Shown one piece after another: positions 49,601-59,679 of a stretch of DNA of 64,000 nucleotides. A model generated the notes under the pieces. That model was given only the letters and a program-made list of their open reading frames with translations. It was not told the DNA's origin and did not search any database. The DNA is from Anopheles merus (taxonomy: Eukaryota > Arthropoda > Insecta > Diptera > Culicidae): NCBI RefSeq assembly GCF_017562075.2, contig NC_054082.1, positions 40,718,442 through 40,782,441 on the forward strand. Reading direction: 5' to 3'. Position 1 is the stretch's first letter. Each line of letters starts with the position of its first letter. A program made the translations under genes and the position numbers.

Positions 49601-52600
49601 ATACGATCTTTAATCGAAACCGAAGAGAGTGAGATATTGAGAGAGATATTGAGAGATAGAGAGAGAAACTGAACTGAACCATCAGTTGAAAGTAACAGTA
49701 ACCGAGCGAGATTTTGCAAGAGGAAAATATCACATGATTTGTATCTTTTTATATCGTTTTATCCTTCAAGGGCTCCGAGATTCGAGCGAGAAGACTACAA
49801 GAAGGAACCGTACCACGGTGTGAAGCGCACCGGGACCGAGTTCAAGCGCGGAACTGGAACGACCGGTTCGCGCCCCGGTGGTGGTGGTTACGGTGGAGGT
49901 GGTGGTGGTGGCGGCGCCGGCGGCTATGGAGGCGGCGGTAGTCGCTTCGGTGGGGGCGGTGCAGGAGGCGGCGGGTACCGCAATAAGTGGGCGGATGCCG
50001 GCGGGATGACCAAGATCGATTGGAGCAAGATGACGCTGGCCCCGTTCAAGAAAGATTTCTACCACGAGAACTCGATCGTGCGCAATCGCTCCCAGAAGGA
50101 GGTGGATCGCTACCTGGCTAAGCACGATATCACGCTGATCGGCAAGTGCCCGAAACCGATCACCGAGTTCGACGAGATCGAAATACCCGACTACGTCAAG
50201 CGGGAGATCGACCGGCAGGGGTACAAGAGCCCGACGCCGATCCAGGCGCAGGGCTGGCCGATCGCGCTCAGCGGACTGAACATGGTCGGCGTCGCCAAGA
50301 CCGGTTCGGGCAAAACGCTCGCCTACATGCTGCCCGCGATCGTGCACATTAATCACCAGAAGCCGGACCCGTCCGTGCGCGGTCCGCTGGTGCTCGTGCT
50401 GGCCCCGACCCGCGAGCTGGCGCAGCAGATCCAACAGGTCGCGACCGAGTTCGGCTCGTCGTCGTACATTCGCAACACGTGCCTGTTCGGTGGCTCGAGC
50501 AAGGGACCGCAGGCGTCGGATCTGCGCCGCGGCGTCGAGATCGTGATCGCCACGCCCGGTCGGCTGATCGATTTCCTCGAGTCCGGCACCACGACCCTGC
50601 AGCGGGTAACGTACCTGGTGCTGGACGAGGCCGATCGCATGCTGGACATGGGCTTCGAGCCGCAGATCCGCAAGATCCTCGACCACGTCCGGCCGGATCG
50701 TCAGATTCTTATGTGGTCCGCCACCTGGCCCAAGGAGGTGCAGCGTCTGGCGCGTGATTTCCTCGGCGACTACGTGCAGATCAACGTCGGTTCGCTGGAG
50801 CTGTCGGCGAATCACAACATTACGCAGCACGTGCGCGTTATTGCCGAGAAGGACAAAAACCCAGAGTAAGTGTACTCAGCCAGCTGGTGCTAATGACTGT
50901 CTCGTCTCGAATTATCACCGAGCACAATGTTGTTCCACAGTGGGTCCAATGCTAACGTATTTTTATGTGTTTTCTCCTCCCCCTTCTTCTCTCTGCCCAT
51001 CGTGTACCCCCTTTCATCATTCGTGGCGCAGGCTGGGCAAATTGCTAGAGGAACTGTACCATGAAGGCAATCCGGGTAAAATTCTTATCTTCACCACCAC
51101 CAAGCGCCAGTGCGATCGGATAAGTATGCAAATCAAGCGCTACGGTTATGACTCGGTATCGATGCACGGCGACAAATCGCAACAGGAGCGCGAACGCGCC
51201 CTGGGCCGCTTCCGCAATTCCAGCTCCTGCATCCTGGTAGCAACAGATGTGGCCGCCCGTGGTTTGGGTAAGTGTTTTGGTTACGTTTTTTTGCCTACAA
51301 ATTGTATATCATCAACTGTATCTAAAATGAACGGCACCCGTATATAAACGACGTCACTTGCGAATGAGTATGAATGAGAAAACAGTATGAACGCGGACCA
51401 GCGTGGAAGGTTATTCGTATGCATGGCAACAGCGAATGAGCTTGTGGCTGATGAAATCAATGATGATGATGTCAACCAATCATTATTAACACACACCAAG
51501 CAATGTTTGTAGTGTGAGCCTTTCCTCACGGTGTGCTTGCGCACGGGCATGCTTTGCAACGATAAGCGTGCTTGCGCACACACAGCAGATGTTTTGTTCT
51601 TTCAATCTTTCCCCATTTCCACGTACGAAAAAAAAACGCGAGTTGAGTATAGAAAAAAGCATTGTAGCGCGAGAACACGTGTTCTTTGGCAGTTCTAATG
51701 TTCATCCTTAACGTGTAGCGTTAAAATATGTACCTTAAATGTTTCCTTATCATCGAGCGAAGAGATCATCAAAAGCTACTACCGTATTCCCTCATGTAAA
51801 TCGCCTTTCTTACGGTCAAATGATGAGATTTGTTGTGCGCGCGCGTGTCTCTTAAGCTCTCCCTTTTATTTCCCTGTGTGTGTCCCTATACCGAAATGCG
51901 TCTCGGCGAACAGCAAAAAAAAGCTCCCTTTACTCAACTTTTCCGCTTTCTTCTTCTTCTTCCCGATCTCGTGTCGTACTTTCTTTTACAGAGGCCGAAC
52001 CATCTTGCTGCTGTGGTGGGGATAGTGAGCAAAAGTACATCTCAGCCCGCTGTTTTACATATGTTTCGCCCGTACAATGAACACACTCGTGTGCACCAAC
52101 ATCAAACACTTCCTCCGACTACACTCGGCGCAAAAATATATCGCGCGTCTCGATCGCCTCTCCCAAACCCAATTGGTATTGGCGTCGTGTGCGCGCGCAC
52201 GCGCTCGTTTACGCTGGTGGTGGTGGTGGGTGCGCATTCATGAAAAAAAAATGTACTGGACGGGAAAAGTGTATGTTACTACACGGTGCCAAAACCTTTC
52301 ACATAAAAAATGGCCCTAAAATATGAAAAAAGGGAGTGAGAGAGACAGAGATGCAACATGGTCACGATACCAATATCCTCGCCAGGGGCAAAGGTGTTAC
52401 CGATTGAAACGGCCTCTTCACACGTGGTGGTGTTGTGCTGTAGTGTGCTACCTTCCAATTGCGCAATTGAGTGGCCCAATCCCTCCGTGATGGGAATTGG
52501 GTGGCACGCGCTAAAACGAGAGACTAGCTCACTGCAGCAGTTCGCACGACGAACGTATCACCACATTGAGTATATACTGCGTTAAAACACATGACTACTA

Positions 52601-55540
52601 CTACTATCAGTGCTTTCGTACGCACACACACACACACGTATCATCATCAGGATAAAAGTAACAGGAGAAAAAGCGGTGCACAAAGCGAATCTGCCTCAAT
52701 ATTCGACATCACAGACCCTTGAGAAAGGAGGTCGAACATGCGATCGACGGTTGTGAAATATCCCTTCCCTCGAGCTATCGGGATCCGATATAAACGACAC
52801 CAAGTAATAAGTCATACTAAGAAATTGTGCCTAAAATGAGTAAATCTTTATTATCGATCGATCGATACGAAAAAGCGATCCATTTTCGAGAAAAGTAATA
52901 GCATAACGATATGATTCTATCAAAAAGAAGGGACCTTACCTTTGCACAAATTCAACTGAACCACCATTCTCGAAGGGCAGATATTCAAAGTTATAATAAT
53001 ATTTCGTAAACCAAAAAAAAAAAACAACTGACACCGCACAAACCCTGAAAGCGCGTCGTCGACAGCTCCAATACACGGACACTCGGCTTTGTTAAATGTG
53101 ATGCGCGTGTGTTCCGGAATTGCGTACGGAAGAATATGCGGTCTCGGGATACTGCGTGATATGGTGGTTTGATCAATCCTCAACTTTCTGATGGAAACAC
53201 ACAGACACTCACTTCACAAATTACGCACAAGACAACCAGAAGCGCGCTCGGAGCACGGCTCGGTCCAGGATAAAACACACAACCATCCCATTGCTGAGTG
53301 AGCGCGCAAGCACGAAGACAGCAAAATGAGAAAACCGTGTTGTTGACCGGGCAGCATCAGCAGCAGCAGCAGCACAGATAGCACATCGCCGCAAGCGCCG
53401 CTACGTCGACGTCCGTCCATATCATCCCCTCTATGGCGGTGTGGTGGTGGTCCGAATAGCATCGACCGTTTTGGACGTGTAGCACAAGGCACAAACCCGG
53501 GAGATGGAAGGCGGCGGCTATGCTCTGCAATCTGGTTGTTGAACGCGCGCAGTACCATGAATCGCAGCTGTAATAGTAGTAGTAGTAGTAGTAGTAGCGG
53601 TATTCAAGAAAGACACACGACAATCATCTTCTCCTTTGCCACCAACCGCGCTCGACGCGAGATCGACACACACTCGTCGTCGCTGCGTGGTACCAAACTT
53701 GAGCGTTCCTCAAACGCGTCCCCGTGAGCTTAGTTCGGGATACGTCGGTTCCGTTTTCGCCCCTTACTAAACGGGGACGACGATGATGGAAGTAGAGGGG
53801 GTGTGCGCGTTGTGCATCTTCAGAACGCGCGGAGAGATACGTTCGTTTTACCGTTGCGCGCTCGATTGAGCGAGTGAGAGGGGATTGTGGAAAGAGCACT
53901 AACGTATGTGTGAGAACAAAAAGGAGTAACGCTGTGTTTACTCCACTGGAAAGGCTCTGATGAACATATAATTAGTGACGGTTTGTATTTTGTGCTGTTC
54001 ATACTTATGTTGAAGTTCTTTTACTATTATATTATTAGCGTTTATCGACTAATCACACTACATACACATCATACGCATATTAGAAATGATCAGGGAAAGG
54101 TTAGAACGTCTGGGAAACTCTGTTCACTTCTCTAACATGGTTGATTAAGTACACTATCTGGTCAGTTATGTTAGAAGATCTAATCGTGTTGCCAAACGCC
54201 AAGTCATGTAGGAGAGACAAAAGAAGGGTAGCTTTTGTGTACAATGTTTTGTTTTAGCAGGGTAAAGTTCATTTGAATGCAACACATTTTTCTATGATCA
54301 TATCCCCCCCCCCCCTCCCCTCACTAGATTCGCTACTCATTTTAATCCGTAAGCTTGTTCCATCGTATTTCACACATCATCGCTTATCTTTGTTTTTTGT
54401 TTTACTTTCCCATTGATCCTTTTGTTGAACTCCCAGCCAAACCCCCCTCCCCCCCCCCCCCCCCGCATCCGTCGAGCAATGCTAATGAGCATTTTAATTC
54501 TTCATCCTGTCTACCGAGTATAGAGTCGCTGGCACGAATGTCAACTAATTCCGTGTTCTGCCAGTGCTATTAAATTTCACTCGAAAATTATCCACCATCT
54601 TCGGCACAAACAAAACTCAACGAACGTCTCTCACAGTGTCGTTGCAGCGTATATTTTATTCGCGGAAGATACACTCACATCCTGTGAAAGAAACTGTAAA
54701 ATCGTATAGAAGTGCGTTTTAAAATGTTCCTTAAAATCAAGCATTATTAAAGCTCTCCTTTCCCCCCTACACACATCCATCCAACGGTGGGATCATTTTA
54801 ATCCTTTTTTATTTGCTTTTTCATTGATTGGCTTTCCTTTTCATCGCAAAAATCCATCAAACACATCATTCACGAGTAGGAAATAGTGAAGTTTGAGTAG
54901 GTCGCTTGCGTATATTTACTTCAATTTTTTTTAAGAAAAAACATATGAAAGTAAAAACTACCAAAACAAACACAAACCTCGCAAATCCAACAGGAATCTA
55001 ACGCTGTCTTTCTTTCTCCTTATTTCTGTACGCTTCTCTCACTCTCGTGCGTCCCCCGTGCGCTGTATCCCTGCAGACGTGGACGGTATCAAGGTGGTCA
55101 TCAACTATGACTATCCGCAGCAGACGGAAGACTACGTGCACCGTATCGGACGTACCGGGCGCTCGAACGCAACCGGCGTGGCGTACACCTTCTTCACGAT
55201 GGCCGAGCGCAAGCAGGCGCGCGAGCTGGTCAACATCCTGCAGGAAGCCAAGCAGGAGATACCGTCCGAGCTGTTGCGCTGGAGCCAAACGGCCAGCGGC
55301 AGCGGCGGTAGCAACCGGCGCTACGGAACCTTCCGCGGCGGCAACGGCGGCTACGGCGGTGGTTACGGTGGCGGATATGGCGGTGGTGGCGGCGGCGGCT
55401 ATGGCGGTGGTTATGGTGGCGCGAAGCGACCGTACGAAAGCAGTAGCAGCAGCTACTCGAATGGCGGCGGCGGCGGCTATGGTGGCGCCAGCAGTAGTTA
55501 CGACTCGCGATCCACCAAACACACCCGGTTCGACGATTAA
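46636..55540 (+). CDS. Rm62: DEAD-box ATP-dependent RNA helicase, DDX5/p68 type (Rm62-like)
   Basis: Four exons: 46636-46877, 49771-50865, 51032-51267 and 55077-55540 (TAA), with junction phases 2, 2 and 1 all closing correctly, giving 678 residues. Motifs are all present: Q motif region with SPTPIQAQGWPIA, motif I AKTGSGKT (residues 256-263), PTRELAQQ, TPGRL, DEAD (366-369), SAT, ILIFTTTK, ATDVAARGLD (split by the last intron) and HRIGRTGR (546-553). A Gly-rich block (about 100-140) precedes the core and a GGYGGG/SSSY-rich tail follows. The first exon encodes an Arg/Ser-rich leader (MWGQVCRRSLM, ending EGFEDDLD) whose last two bases plus the first G of exon 2 recreate an ATG (MAPRFERED), so a shorter form can start there. 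Known Rm62/DDX5 roles: RNA unwinding, splicing, small-RNA silencing and transcription. Intron 1 contains an intact kinase gene. Confidence 0.9.
47830..49407 (+). CDS. Doa: Intronless LAMMER (CLK/Doa family) dual-specificity kinase nested in the helicase intron
   Basis: One uninterrupted 525-residue frame. The N-terminus is RS/RE-rich: basic RRKRKRSEE followed by about 20 units of alternating Arg-Glu/Asp (about residues 98-138, 48121-48246), as in SR-protein kinases. The kinase domain follows with GEGTFGRV (178-185), catalytic Lys200, HTDLKPEN with Asp297, DFG Asp336, the family-defining EHLAMMERILG (397-407) and APE-type APEVILELGW. The C-terminus ends SSSREFSHSLSR, matching insect Doa tails. 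Such kinases phosphorylate SR splicing factors in the nucleus. Drosophila Doa is multi-exonic, whereas here the whole kinase domain is one exon, suggesting retroposition. A10 lies 178 bp past the stop. It is not clear whether this is the only Doa gene or a paralogue. Antisense frames over it are shadows. Confidence 0.9.
   Translation: MPRSKRRLHSRSGSRASVGGRYEEKRMKHTESGDCYKSARISNTSSSRRKRKRSEESHHQRSVGSTGGGHRKNRYREEKPSRRHEQQQPQPHRTSRKDRERERERERERDRERERERERERDRERERERERDREREQREHRPEVTKRHSPIKNDSHGHLIYQPGDVVHNRYKLLSTLGEGTFGRVVKAKDVEKEHTIALKIIRNVDKYRKTAKLEINVLEEIIAKDPAGRHLCILMLDWFDYHGHICIAFEMLGQSVYDFMKDNKYQPFPMEQVRHMSYQLCFAVNFLHSIKLTHTDLKPENILFVNSEYNTVVSRTTRKNRELRHVNCSDIRLIDFGNAIFDHEYHSTIVSTRHYRAPEVILELGWAQPCDVWSIGCIIYELYLGITLFQTHDNREHLAMMERILGPIPYHMAKKTPTRYFPHGKLDWDEKTSEARYVLQNCKPLMRSAMSDAPEHMQMFDLIAKMLEYDPKDRITLMEALDHPFFAKLPPHQRLHRYGSDKSMSSSSSVPPSSSREFSHSLSR
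49583..49595 (+). terminator. ATTAAA polyadenylation-like signal running into a genomic A10 tract
   Basis: ATTAAA at 49583-49588 merges with ten adenines (49586-49595), 176 bp past the kinase stop codon. It could be the cleavage signal of the nested kinase, or a genomic remnant of a retroposed poly(A) tail. Confidence 0.4.
53571..53597 (+). repeat. (TAG)n microsatellite
   Basis: Nine trinucleotide units in the helicase intron. Confidence 0.9.
54442..54464 (+). repeat. Poly-C tract
   Basis: A C6 tract, TT, then about 14 consecutive C; a similar C11 run is at about 54305. On the opposite strand this is a long G run that could form a quadruplex in DNA or antisense RNA. Confidence 0.85.
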
Positions 55541-57376
55541 GTGAAGTGTGCGGCGACACGACGCAAGTGTGTGTGGGTGTGTGGATGTGTGGGACACTCT
55601 CTCACACTCACCAACACACGCACGTACACACACTTCGTTGGATTTTGTTTTAACGTACAAGAAAAGAAACGTGCGCGCGTGGATCTGTAAATGCATTCAT
55701 TTGCAATTAATTCCTTACGAATAGAAACTTAAGTTCAGTTTAGGACCCTTTTTTCTGTTGCGCCCTATAACCCACCCCCTTCCCCCGCCACCGCTCGTTT
55801 GTTTCTTCGTGTTCCAGTTCTCTTTAGTTATTTTTATGATTATTGATATAACGCGCTAATTTTCGTTTTGAAAATCCCACTCCCGCGCGCCGCCTGTTAT
55901 TATCCGATAGAGTTACTTTCTTTTAAATCCACATGCATAATATTACACAGCATTAATGAATTGGCGTTTTTCAGGCGAGCGCGCCCACACAACCACCCAC
56001 CACCCACACTTACACATTTCATTTGACTCTTTAGTAAATCGGGTGATGATAGTGGTCACAGAATTATGTAAAACCTAGGACACCACCCAACCAACAACTC
56101 CTACATTACCTTTACCCCCCTCATGAGCATTACTTTCGATACAGTATATGCAGTTAGTAGTGTGTGCGTGTGTAGTATGTGCGATGGAAAGAGAGAAGGG
56201 GGTACACTTCTTCTGTCCACAGCACACACGCGTCGTAGAAAGAATCGAATTTCCAACATCTCTCCATCGGTCTCGGTGTATTGTGTGTACTAATCACCAC
56301 CAACAAATTCAGGTGTGTGTGTGCGTAATTAAACGACAAACAAAAAAACACAGCAAGAACAAGAAGAGCACACTATATTTAGAAGAAAAAAACAAAAGAA
56401 ACTATTATTACTTTCTCTCAGGCAAGCAAAGGTAAAGTAGACCATCATAATGCAGCTCAGTATAAAGTCGTAATGTATGTGTGTGTGCGTGTATTTCTTA
56501 ATATTATCAAACATTTTCTAAAGCGGGAAGTAAGAAAGAGAGAGATTAGCAGAAGCGCTACTAGCCAACAGAAGCATATGCGGAGGTTTTTGTTTTGTAC
56601 TTCTTTTTTTTTCTTATATTACTCTGTGATAAATGACTAAAGCGTGTGTGCGTTTTGCCCACTACACCACACACACCTGTATAACAACAGAAAATCATTA
56701 CAACAAGCGCGCAGCACATACAAATTCCGCGCAAAGATGATGGCGCGCGCTTGCAGCTGACGAGGAGGATGTGTCCCACCAAAGGCGCCCCCACCCATTG
56801 GCTTTATTAAATTAAGTGCGTTTGTCCCTTACGCGGGGGCAAGAACAAAACGCCGTCTTTAAAAAGCGCACTACCCGCCGGCGCGGGGTGGGACACATCA
56901 TCGGAGTGTTGCGGTTAGGATAATATACCAGCCCCATCAAGAACAACATCTGTGCCCGCGCAAGGCTGCTTTTGCAAAGTCCACGTTTTCTCCGCGACTC
57001 TCCTTTCGCTAGCTTTGGTGGGAATAGAGGCTACATTAGGGAAGGGCTGAAGGAACGGAGGGAGGATTATGAGCGTAGATTCTCTCCGAAGTAATAGCTC
57101 CCCTCCTCCGACGGCCGCCCCAAGTGTAGCCTAAAATGGAGAAGGAAGGGTTTTTACCACCATGTTGGTAAACTTTTCTTTTACCATTGTGTCCACCTCC
57201 CGGCTGGAGCAGCAGCGAGAAGAAAAGTGAGGGAAACGCGAACATTTCTTTTTGATTTGTATGAACCCGCATCATTTGATCTACTACTTAGAGAGAGAGG
57301 GAGAGAGCCGGAGAGATACCCCGCCACCCCGGGAACAACAAAACCATGTCCAATCGACAAAAGAAAGATACAAAAA

Positions 57377-57382
57377 AATAAA
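57377..57382 (+). terminator. Candidate polyadenylation signal AATAAA of the helicase gene
   Basis: Hexamer in an A/T-rich stretch 1.84 kb downstream of the stop codon; nearer weaker sites may also be used. Confidence 0.45.
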
Positions 57383-57470
57383 GATATTTTAATTTTAAAA
57401 CACTAAACAAAATTCGAGTCGTCGTGTTTTCTTCCGAGATGTGTGTCCTCTATTTTTGGGCTGTGTAAAC

Positions 57471-57476
57471 TTTATT
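57471..57476 (-). terminator. Candidate polyadenylation signal AATAAA of the astacin gene
   Basis: Seen as TTTATT on the plus strand, about 220 bp past the astacin stop codon. Confidence 0.5.
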
Positions 57477-57693
57477 GTATGTTCTACTCGAAAAGGGTAC
57501 GGTTTTTAGGTTGGGTGGGTGACGACCATCGCGAGAGCCCCAACGCAGATATAAATATTGGGAAATAATAAATTAACTTTCTAATGGGTTCGGAAGAAAG
57601 CCGGAAACGAAACATATCACTCACACCACCGTGGTCCTTTCGTTTTTCCTTCCCCTTCCGTTCGCTTGGATATACCACCACACAACAGGAGCA

Positions 57694-58717
57694 TTAAATG
57701 CCGAGCGTTTTGCACAGATTGTAGTATTTTTTGCTAATTTTAGGATTATCCAAACACTTGTAGAGATCGTTGATCTTCAGACAGTCCGTCTTGCTGAGTG
57801 CCTGCCGCTGGCCCAGCTTAATGCCGGGCATCTTCGTTTCGATCGTCGTTTTGCCCTTGCCGATGCTGAAGTAGTTCTTGCCGTAGTGCATGATGCTGTT
57901 GTAGTCGTACTCGAAGCTGTAGGTGGTGTTTTTGAGCGACTGCTTTTCAAAGTTCGATTTAAACGCTGCAAAGAAAATGGAAATTATATCATTTGGTGAC
58001 ATTGCATTAAATTGGATAGTCTCATCTTTCTTTTCTGCTGAACCTCTCCTTACCTGGTATGATGTTGTCCCAGATAATCTTGACAAACCGATCCCGGTCG
58101 GCACGTGACTGCTCGTGGAATATGCCGAGCGCGTGCATCAGCTCGTGTATGGCGCGCCCCTCGTTGCCGAGACAGTTCGGGCTGCGATCGTCCGGCGGCT
58201 GCAGGGACACGATCTGCGTACCGCCAATCTTGCCGACGTAGCTCCAGCACCCCTTCGGGTACTTGATCGGCCAGATCAGCAGAAAGTCCTTGTCCTTCCC
58301 GTTCCACGGCACGAAGTTGACGCACGTCATGAAGTTGAGCGTACGGATCGCCTGCAGGATCGTGACCTGATCGTCCACGTCGTACAGCGGGCTGATCGCG
58401 TACGGCACCGTCCCGTTCGGCCACACCCGCTCCGGAAACACGTCCCAGTTCAGGCCCACGCGCCAGTACCGGTACATGCGGTTGTCCATCGCCATATCGC
58501 CCTGGAACAGGCCGGGCGTCACTTCCGGATCCTGCTCGGTGCTTTCGAGAAAGGCGGACTGCTGCACCAGATCGATCCCGTCCGGTACGGGTGGGTTTAG
58601 CACGTCCGGGATTTTGGGTAAAATGACGGCCCCGCTCACACTGGCCCAGCGAACACCGGTGCCGACGACCGCCACGGCACACACGACGGTACACCACCAG
58701 CACCAGTTGCGGGACAT
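57694..58717 (-). CDS. Astacin-family secreted zinc metalloprotease (M12A)
   Basis: Two exons, 58717-58054 and 57965-57694, joined in phase 1 by an 88-bp intron; 311 residues. An N-terminal hydrophobic signal segment (about 5-22, with WCWWCTVVCAVAVV) starts the protein. The astacin prodomain switch is FQGD (71-74), whose Asp blocks the zinc in the zymogen. The catalytic domain begins near WPNGTVPYAI and contains HELMHALGIFHEQSR (191-205: three zinc histidines and catalytic Glu) and the Met-turn SIMHY (245-249). Conserved cysteines are present (TCVNF, GCWSYVG, NCLGNEG, DCLKINDLYKC). No EGF or CUB domain follows, so this is a minimal digestive or reproductive-tract type astacin rather than tolloid or meprin. 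A frame upstream of ATG 58717 could extend the N-terminus by 16 residues, but the chosen start directly precedes the signal segment. The exact substrate is unknown. Confidence 0.92.
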
Positions 58718-59054
58718 CTCGAAGCGTAACGTTGCAGGCGCAGCGCAATAGACATACACACACACTCGTTTTCCTATAATGCAGCACCGGGATTTGAGGC
58801 GCCACCGTCCGTTTGTGACACTGGGGCAATCCGCAATCCCAAAAAGAAAGGGAAACTGTTTTCAACGGTGGTAAGTCCACAGATGCCTGGAGTCAATCAC
58901 CGACTGGCCCTGATCTTGCTCGCACTGGGGACAAGAAATTTCTCCAGCCACCAACACACACACACAACAAATTGACATTCCGGGAGGCACACGAACGCGC
59001 GCGCTCGTCGTTGTTCGCGCAGTGAAAGTGAAACTTGTTTTGCGCTGGCCGCCG

Positions 59055-59055
<1 letters not shown>

Positions 59056-59104
<49 letters not shown>
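59056..59104 (+). repeat. (GA)n microsatellite, about 24 units
   Basis: Uninterrupted GA run of 49 bp about 340 bp upstream of the astacin start codon; it lies in the likely promoter of that gene, where GAGA factor could bind (inference). Confidence 0.95.
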
Positions 59105-59107
<3 letters not shown>

Positions 59108-59502
59108 GGTTTTGCGATCGGTAGTGACCGGTGTTGAATCCCCTACACTCGAACGCACGGAGGGAAGGGGATTGATATCTGATGTTAGGGGATGTTGATG
59201 ATGCTAGTCCGTTGTTTGGTTTTTTTGTTGCTTTACTCCGTTCAAAGCTTGCCCTCAAACGAGCCCCACAACCGAACGATGGCGCGGTAATTTATGGAAC
59301 TGGTCTTAGGCTCCGCGAGCTCATGTTTCTGCTTGCGCGGTCAGCTTGCGCGCACTGTCATCGAGCAATTTCTTATAGCTTCTATTGCACTTTCTACGCA
59401 AATGGGGTTGGGTGTATGTTTTTGTTTGCGAGTCTGGAAACGACGCCCAACATACATTGAGGAACTCATGGTCCATTTAGGTTTCAGTTCAGTTCATGTT
59501 GA

Positions 59503-59508
59503 TTTATT
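59503..59508 (-). terminator. Candidate polyadenylation signal of the 445-residue coiled-coil gene
   Basis: TTTATT on the plus strand, about 170 bp past the stop codon on the minus strand. Confidence 0.5.
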
Positions 59509-59679
59509 TTGCTTCATTCCATTTCCCCACCTACAATAATCGGTGGTGTGCTGTTCCGTCGAGTAGTGTGCAATCGCATAATTAATTCGCTACATAGTTC
59601 TAGGTATGTATTAATGCTAATGGGAGAATTTCGTTTGAATTCTAATGCGCTAATAAATGGAATACAGCGATAGATGGTT

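Larger units (their letters stand above)
46878..49770 (+). other. First intron of the helicase gene, hosting a nested kinase
   Basis: 2.9 kb between GTAAGT and TTCAAG. It contains the intronless LAMMER kinase at 47830-49407; the remaining left part (46878-47829) shows only GT-rich stretches and no exon, and the right part (49408-49770) has CTG/CTGCTG runs, an A10 tract and GA-rich DNA. A promoter for the kinase must lie within the left part. Confidence 0.75.
51268..55076 (+). other. 3.8 kb last intron of the helicase gene
   Basis: Splits helicase motif V between Gly and Asp (RGL|D). It contains a TAG trinucleotide run (about 53571-53597), poly-C tracts (54305-54315 and 54442-54464) and a palindromic run gatcgatcgatc near 52855. 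The frames at 53214-53899 have no recognisable product. No nested gene is evident. Confidence 0.65.
55541..57693. other. Helicase 3' UTR and tail-to-tail region with the astacin gene
   Basis: About 2.1 kb. The helicase 3' UTR likely runs to the AATAAA at 57377-57382. A minus-strand AATAAA (57471-57476) serves the astacin gene, leaving about 90 bp between the two tails. GT, GA and AC runs are frequent. No gene recognised. Confidence 0.6.
58718..59679. other. Astacin promoter region and coiled-coil gene 3' flank
   Basis: Contains the long GA microsatellite. The 3' UTR of the downstream minus-strand coiled-coil gene occupies the right end (AATAAA at 59503-59508). No other gene. Confidence 0.6.

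Noticed and set aside
49766..50830. 354-codon antisense frame over the helicase
   Set aside because: Exact shadow of the helicase exon; content is Arg/Ala/His-rich as expected of reverse-complemented GC3-rich codons.
54998..55696. 232-codon antisense frame over the last helicase exon
   Set aside because: Ala/Val-rich translation of the Gly-rich tail on the opposite strand.
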